NCBI GenBank assembly: GCA_011051815.1
Contig: DRKK01000277.1
Span: 1 to 8,882 of the forward strand
DNA from: Sphingomonadales bacterium
GTDB taxonomy: Bacteria; Pseudomonadota; Alphaproteobacteria; Sphingomonadales; Emcibacteraceae
Length of the DNA stretch: 8,882 bases
Direction of reading: 5' to 3'
This document shows, one piece after another, positions 7,158 through 8,882 of the stretch. The notes below the pieces were generated by a model. That model searched no databases. It worked only from the letters and a program-made list of their open reading frames with translations, and had not been told where the DNA came from. The position numbers were made by a program, and so were the translations under genes. Numbering within the stretch: the first letter of the stretch is position 1; every line of letters begins with the position of its first letter.

Positions 7158-7170
7158 TACCAAATTAGTC
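7158..7170 (-). promoter_or_regulatory. degenerate match to the IscR type 1 core site
   Basis: GACTAATTTGGTA on the minus strand matches 11 of 13 positions of the E. coli IscR type 1 core GACTRWWWYAGTC. The mismatches are both in the right half. The outer flanks match poorly. It lies 9 nt upstream of the TTGACA hexamer. An alphaproteobacterial regulator may recognise a different consensus, so this is only suggestive. Confidence 0.25.
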
Positions 7171-7229
7171 ATTTTAAACATAAAACAAATAAATATAGCT
7201 TTAAAACAAGATTTTGGAGGGTATTTTAC

Positions 7230-7248
7230 AAAAAATCAACTATTGACC
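7230..7248 (-). terminator. possible weak terminator at the parB stop codon
   Basis: On the minus strand GGTCAA-TAG-TTGATT can fold into a 4-bp Watson-Crick stem extended by two G-T pairs, with the parB TAG as its loop. The segment ends in a six-T run, two of whose bases would pair in the extended stem. The stem is short and AT-rich, so any termination would be inefficient. No better terminator is visible between parB and the SUF operon. Confidence 0.2.
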
Positions 7249-8148
7249 GCACAAGCGCTGACAGACGTCATCCAACTGATCCAGCGTTTTATAATGAAGC
7301 CGCAATTCGCCGCTTTCATCGCTGTTAAACTCAATAGAAACCACAAGGCCCAAAGCCATAGACAGGTCTTTTTCAAGGGCGATCGTATCCGCATCCTTAT
7401 TTTGTCGGGATATTTTTTGCCGGGCAGCCGTTTTTTTACGGGGCTTACCACCTTTCGCCAGCACTTCCGCCTGACGCACGCTTAATCCTTCTTTGATAAT
7501 CCGCAAGGCCAGCGCTTCCGCATCATCCGCCGTGATCAAAGCCCGGGCATGACCCATGCTCAACTTTCCTTCACTGACCAGATCACGCACAGCCTCAGGC
7601 AAGGCTAAAAGCCGCAGAATATTAGCGATATGGCTACGGCTTTTGCCTACGATATGGCCTAATTGTTCCTGGGTATGGTGAAATTCATCCATAAGCCGCT
7701 TATAGCCCATGGCTTCTTCGATGGGGCTTAGGTCATGGCGTTGGATATTCTCAATCAGCGCAATCTCAAGGGCCTCTGCATCGGTCATTTCCCGAATCAA
7801 TACTGGAATACTATGAAGCCCTGCCGCCTGTGCCGCCCGCCAGCGACGCTCGCCAGCAATGATCTCATATTCGTTACTTTCACCCCGCCGACGCACCAGC
7901 AGAGGCTGAAGAATCCCCCGGTCTTTTACAGAACGAATTAAATCTGCTGATTTCTGCTCATCAAAAAAATGCCTGGGCTGATAGGGGTTCGGCACCAGAA
8001 ACTCTATGGGCAGCTCCCGGTCATGGGCCGGGGAGGGGGCTGAAATATTGGCATATTCCCGGTCCGTTGAATCCAGCAAAGCTGACAGACCTCGCCCTAA
8101 CCCTCTGTTTTTATTTTGTTTTTTTGTTTTTGTTGCCTTAGTTTCCAT
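7240..8148 (-). CDS. parB: ParB chromosome-partitioning protein (CTP-dependent clamp)
   Basis: This 302-residue protein has the domain order of chromosomal ParB/Spo0J. ParB loads at parS sites near the origin, slides as a CTP-fuelled clamp, and stimulates ParA. A Lys-rich N-terminus leads into LGRGLSALL (17-25), the ParA-interaction motif. The ParB/Srx nucleotide-binding domain follows at about 45-140, with NPYQPR (54-59), GERRWRAA (99-106) and ENIQRHDL (133-140). A helix-turn-helix lies around 158-182 (QEQLGHIVGKSRSHIANILR). A basic linker (about 233-250) precedes the C-terminal dimerization domain. Length is normal for the family. The ATG at 8148 lies 33 nt after the parA stop, and its ribosome site is weak. 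Codons 6-10 hold an A7 run. The stop is followed by the SUF promoter region. Confidence 0.96.
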   Translation of the reverse strand: METKATKTKKQNKNRGLGRGLSALLDSTDREYANISAPSPAHDRELPIEFLVPNPYQPRHFFDEQKSADLIRSVKDRGILQPLLVRRRGESNEYEIIAGERRWRAAQAAGLHSIPVLIREMTDAEALEIALIENIQRHDLSPIEEAMGYKRLMDEFHHTQEQLGHIVGKSRSHIANILRLLALPEAVRDLVSEGKLSMGHARALITADDAEALALRIIKEGLSVRQAEVLAKGGKPRKKTAARQKISRQNKDADTIALEKDLSMALGLVVSIEFNSDESGELRLHYKTLDQLDDVCQRLCGQ

Positions 8149-8181
8149 CTAAAGAAAATCCCATTAAATACTATTTTAAAC

Positions 8182-8882
8182 TCAGGCCGCCGCACGGGCC
8201 TGGCGCTGCATTAACTCCCGGGCCAAACGAATATAGGCCTGGCTACCGCTACATTTATAATCATAGAGCAATACCGGTTTACCGTGAGACGGAGCCTCGG
8301 AAACCCGTATGTTGCGCGGAATCACCGTTTTGAATACTTTTTTGCCCAAATAGCCCCGCACATCATTGGCCACCTGACCGGACAGGTTATTGCGGCCATC
8401 AAACATGGTCAGAATAACCCCCTCCATCTCCAAAGCCGGATTAAAGTTGGTTTTTACCGTTTCGATGGTCCTGAGCAGCAGACTTAACCCCTCCAGGGCG
8501 AAAAACTCGCATTGCAGAGGCACCAACACTGAGCCAGCCGCCGCAAGAGCATTCAGGGTCAAAAGACTTAAAGACGGCGGACAATCAATCAGAATATAAT
8601 CAAACTGGTCAATAACCGGGTCCTGCAAGGCAGCACGCAGGCGATAGGTACGCTGTGCCTCATTCACCAGCTCCAGCTCCGCCCCGGCCAGATCAACGGT
8701 CGATGGCACCAACGACAGCCCCGGGATGATTGTACTGACGATTCCGTCGCTCAATTCCATCTCGCCCATGAGAATTTCATATATGCTATTGTCCCGGTTG
8801 TCCCGTTCTGACCCCATTCCGGTGCTGGCATTTCCCTGTGGGTCCATATCCACAAGCAGGACTTTTTTCTTAGCCGCCACCA
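8182..8882 (-). CDS. parA: ParA/Soj chromosome-partitioning ATPase, N-terminus beyond window
   Basis: The frame runs off the right edge. The GTG at 8880 is an internal valine, because the residues after it (KKKVLLVDMDPQGNASTG) correspond to about residue 30 onward of Soj/ParA. The KGGVGKTT P-loop is therefore outside the window. The 233 visible codons include VDMDPQGNAS (visible residues 10-19), Walker B DYILIDCPPS (94-103), and the conserved SEAPSHGKPV (194-203) with YDYKCSGSQAY near the C-terminus. ParA is a deviant Walker ATPase that dimerizes with ATP on the nucleoid and is released by ParB, moving origins apart. The stop (TGA, 8184-8182) is followed by a 33-nt gap and parB, the normal order of a chromosomal par operon. 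MinD-type ATPases are excluded by the adjacent parB and the Soj-like C-terminus. Confidence 0.96.
   Translation of the reverse strand, partial: VAAKKKVLLVDMDPQGNASTGMGSERDNRDNSIYEILMGEMELSDGIVSTIIPGLSLVPSTVDLAGAELELVNEAQRTYRLRAALQDPVIDQFDYILIDCPPSLSLLTLNALAAAGSVLVPLQCEFFALEGLSLLLRTIETVKTNFNPALEMEGVILTMFDGRNNLSGQVANDVRGYLGKKVFKTVIPRNIRVSEAPSHGKPVLLYDYKCSGSQAYIRLARELMQRQARAAA

Larger units (their letters stand above)
7102..7239. other. AT-rich intergenic region between parB and the SUF regulator
   Basis: This 138-nt gap lies between the parB stop and the SUF operon start, both on the minus strand. It is much richer in A+T than the flanking genes and is the only intergenic stretch in the window longer than 35 nt. 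It contains promoter-like hexamers and several small dyads, annotated separately. I see no coding potential, no RNA gene and no GC-rich terminator hairpin in it. It most likely holds the SUF operon promoter and operator. Confidence 0.7.

Noticed and set aside
7171..7209. AT-rich inverted arms (GTTTTAAA and TTTAAAAT on the minus strand) downstream of parB
   Set aside because: The stem is entirely A-T apart from a mismatched end and has a loop of over 20 nt, so it would not be a stable terminator.
8878..8880. GTG at 8880 as the start of parA
   Set aside because: Starting there would remove the essential P-loop; the residues that follow align to about residue 30 of ParA, so the gene continues past the edge.
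7240..8882. Search for a parS site (GTTTCACGTGAAAC-like) near parAB
   Set aside because: No such palindrome or close variant was seen by eye anywhere in the window; parS may lie outside it.

Overview
The window reads as ordinary chromosomal DNA of a proteobacterium, most likely an alphaproteobacterium. Three things point there: a chromosomal parA-parB pair, a SUF operon in the order Rrf2 regulator-sufB-sufC-sufD-sufS-sufT-sufA, and a patatin-related protein with a DUF3376-type C-terminus. Base composition looks balanced (roughly half G+C by eye) and even across the window. I see no insertion sequence, integrase, tRNA, rRNA, CRISPR array or other sign of recent transfer. Genus-level placement cannot be read from the sequence.

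Layout, left to right. Positions 2-1039 (+) hold the C-terminal part of a large patatin-related protein whose catalytic N-terminus lies beyond the left edge. It meets the SUF operon tail to tail, with the two stop codons overlapping on one TTAA palindrome. Positions 1036-7101 (-) hold the SUF iron-sulfur cluster assembly operon, transcribed right to left: Rrf2 regulator, sufB, sufC, sufD, sufS, sufT, sufA. The genes are packed with gaps of 20 nt or less, or 4-nt overlaps. Positions 7102-7239 are an AT-rich intergenic region with promoter-like hexamers and small dyads that probably serve the SUF operon. Positions 7240-8882 (-) hold parB and most of parA; the ParA P-loop lies beyond the right edge.

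How the genes work together. SufS releases sulfur from cysteine as a persulfide, the SufB-SufC-SufD ATPase scaffold builds the Fe-S cluster, and SufA (A-type carrier) and SufT (DUF59/MIP18 family) help deliver or mature it. The Rrf2 protein probably senses Fe-S status and controls the operon. No sufE or sufU gene is present, so the usual sulfur-transfer partner of SufS must be elsewhere or absent. ParA and ParB are the ATPase and CTP-dependent clamp of chromosome segregation; no parS site was found here. I found no undescribed system. The best leads are regulatory: the dyads upstream of the Rrf2 gene, the altered cysteine spacing in the regulator, the start-codon ambiguity of sufT, and the apparent lack of strong terminators at both operon ends.
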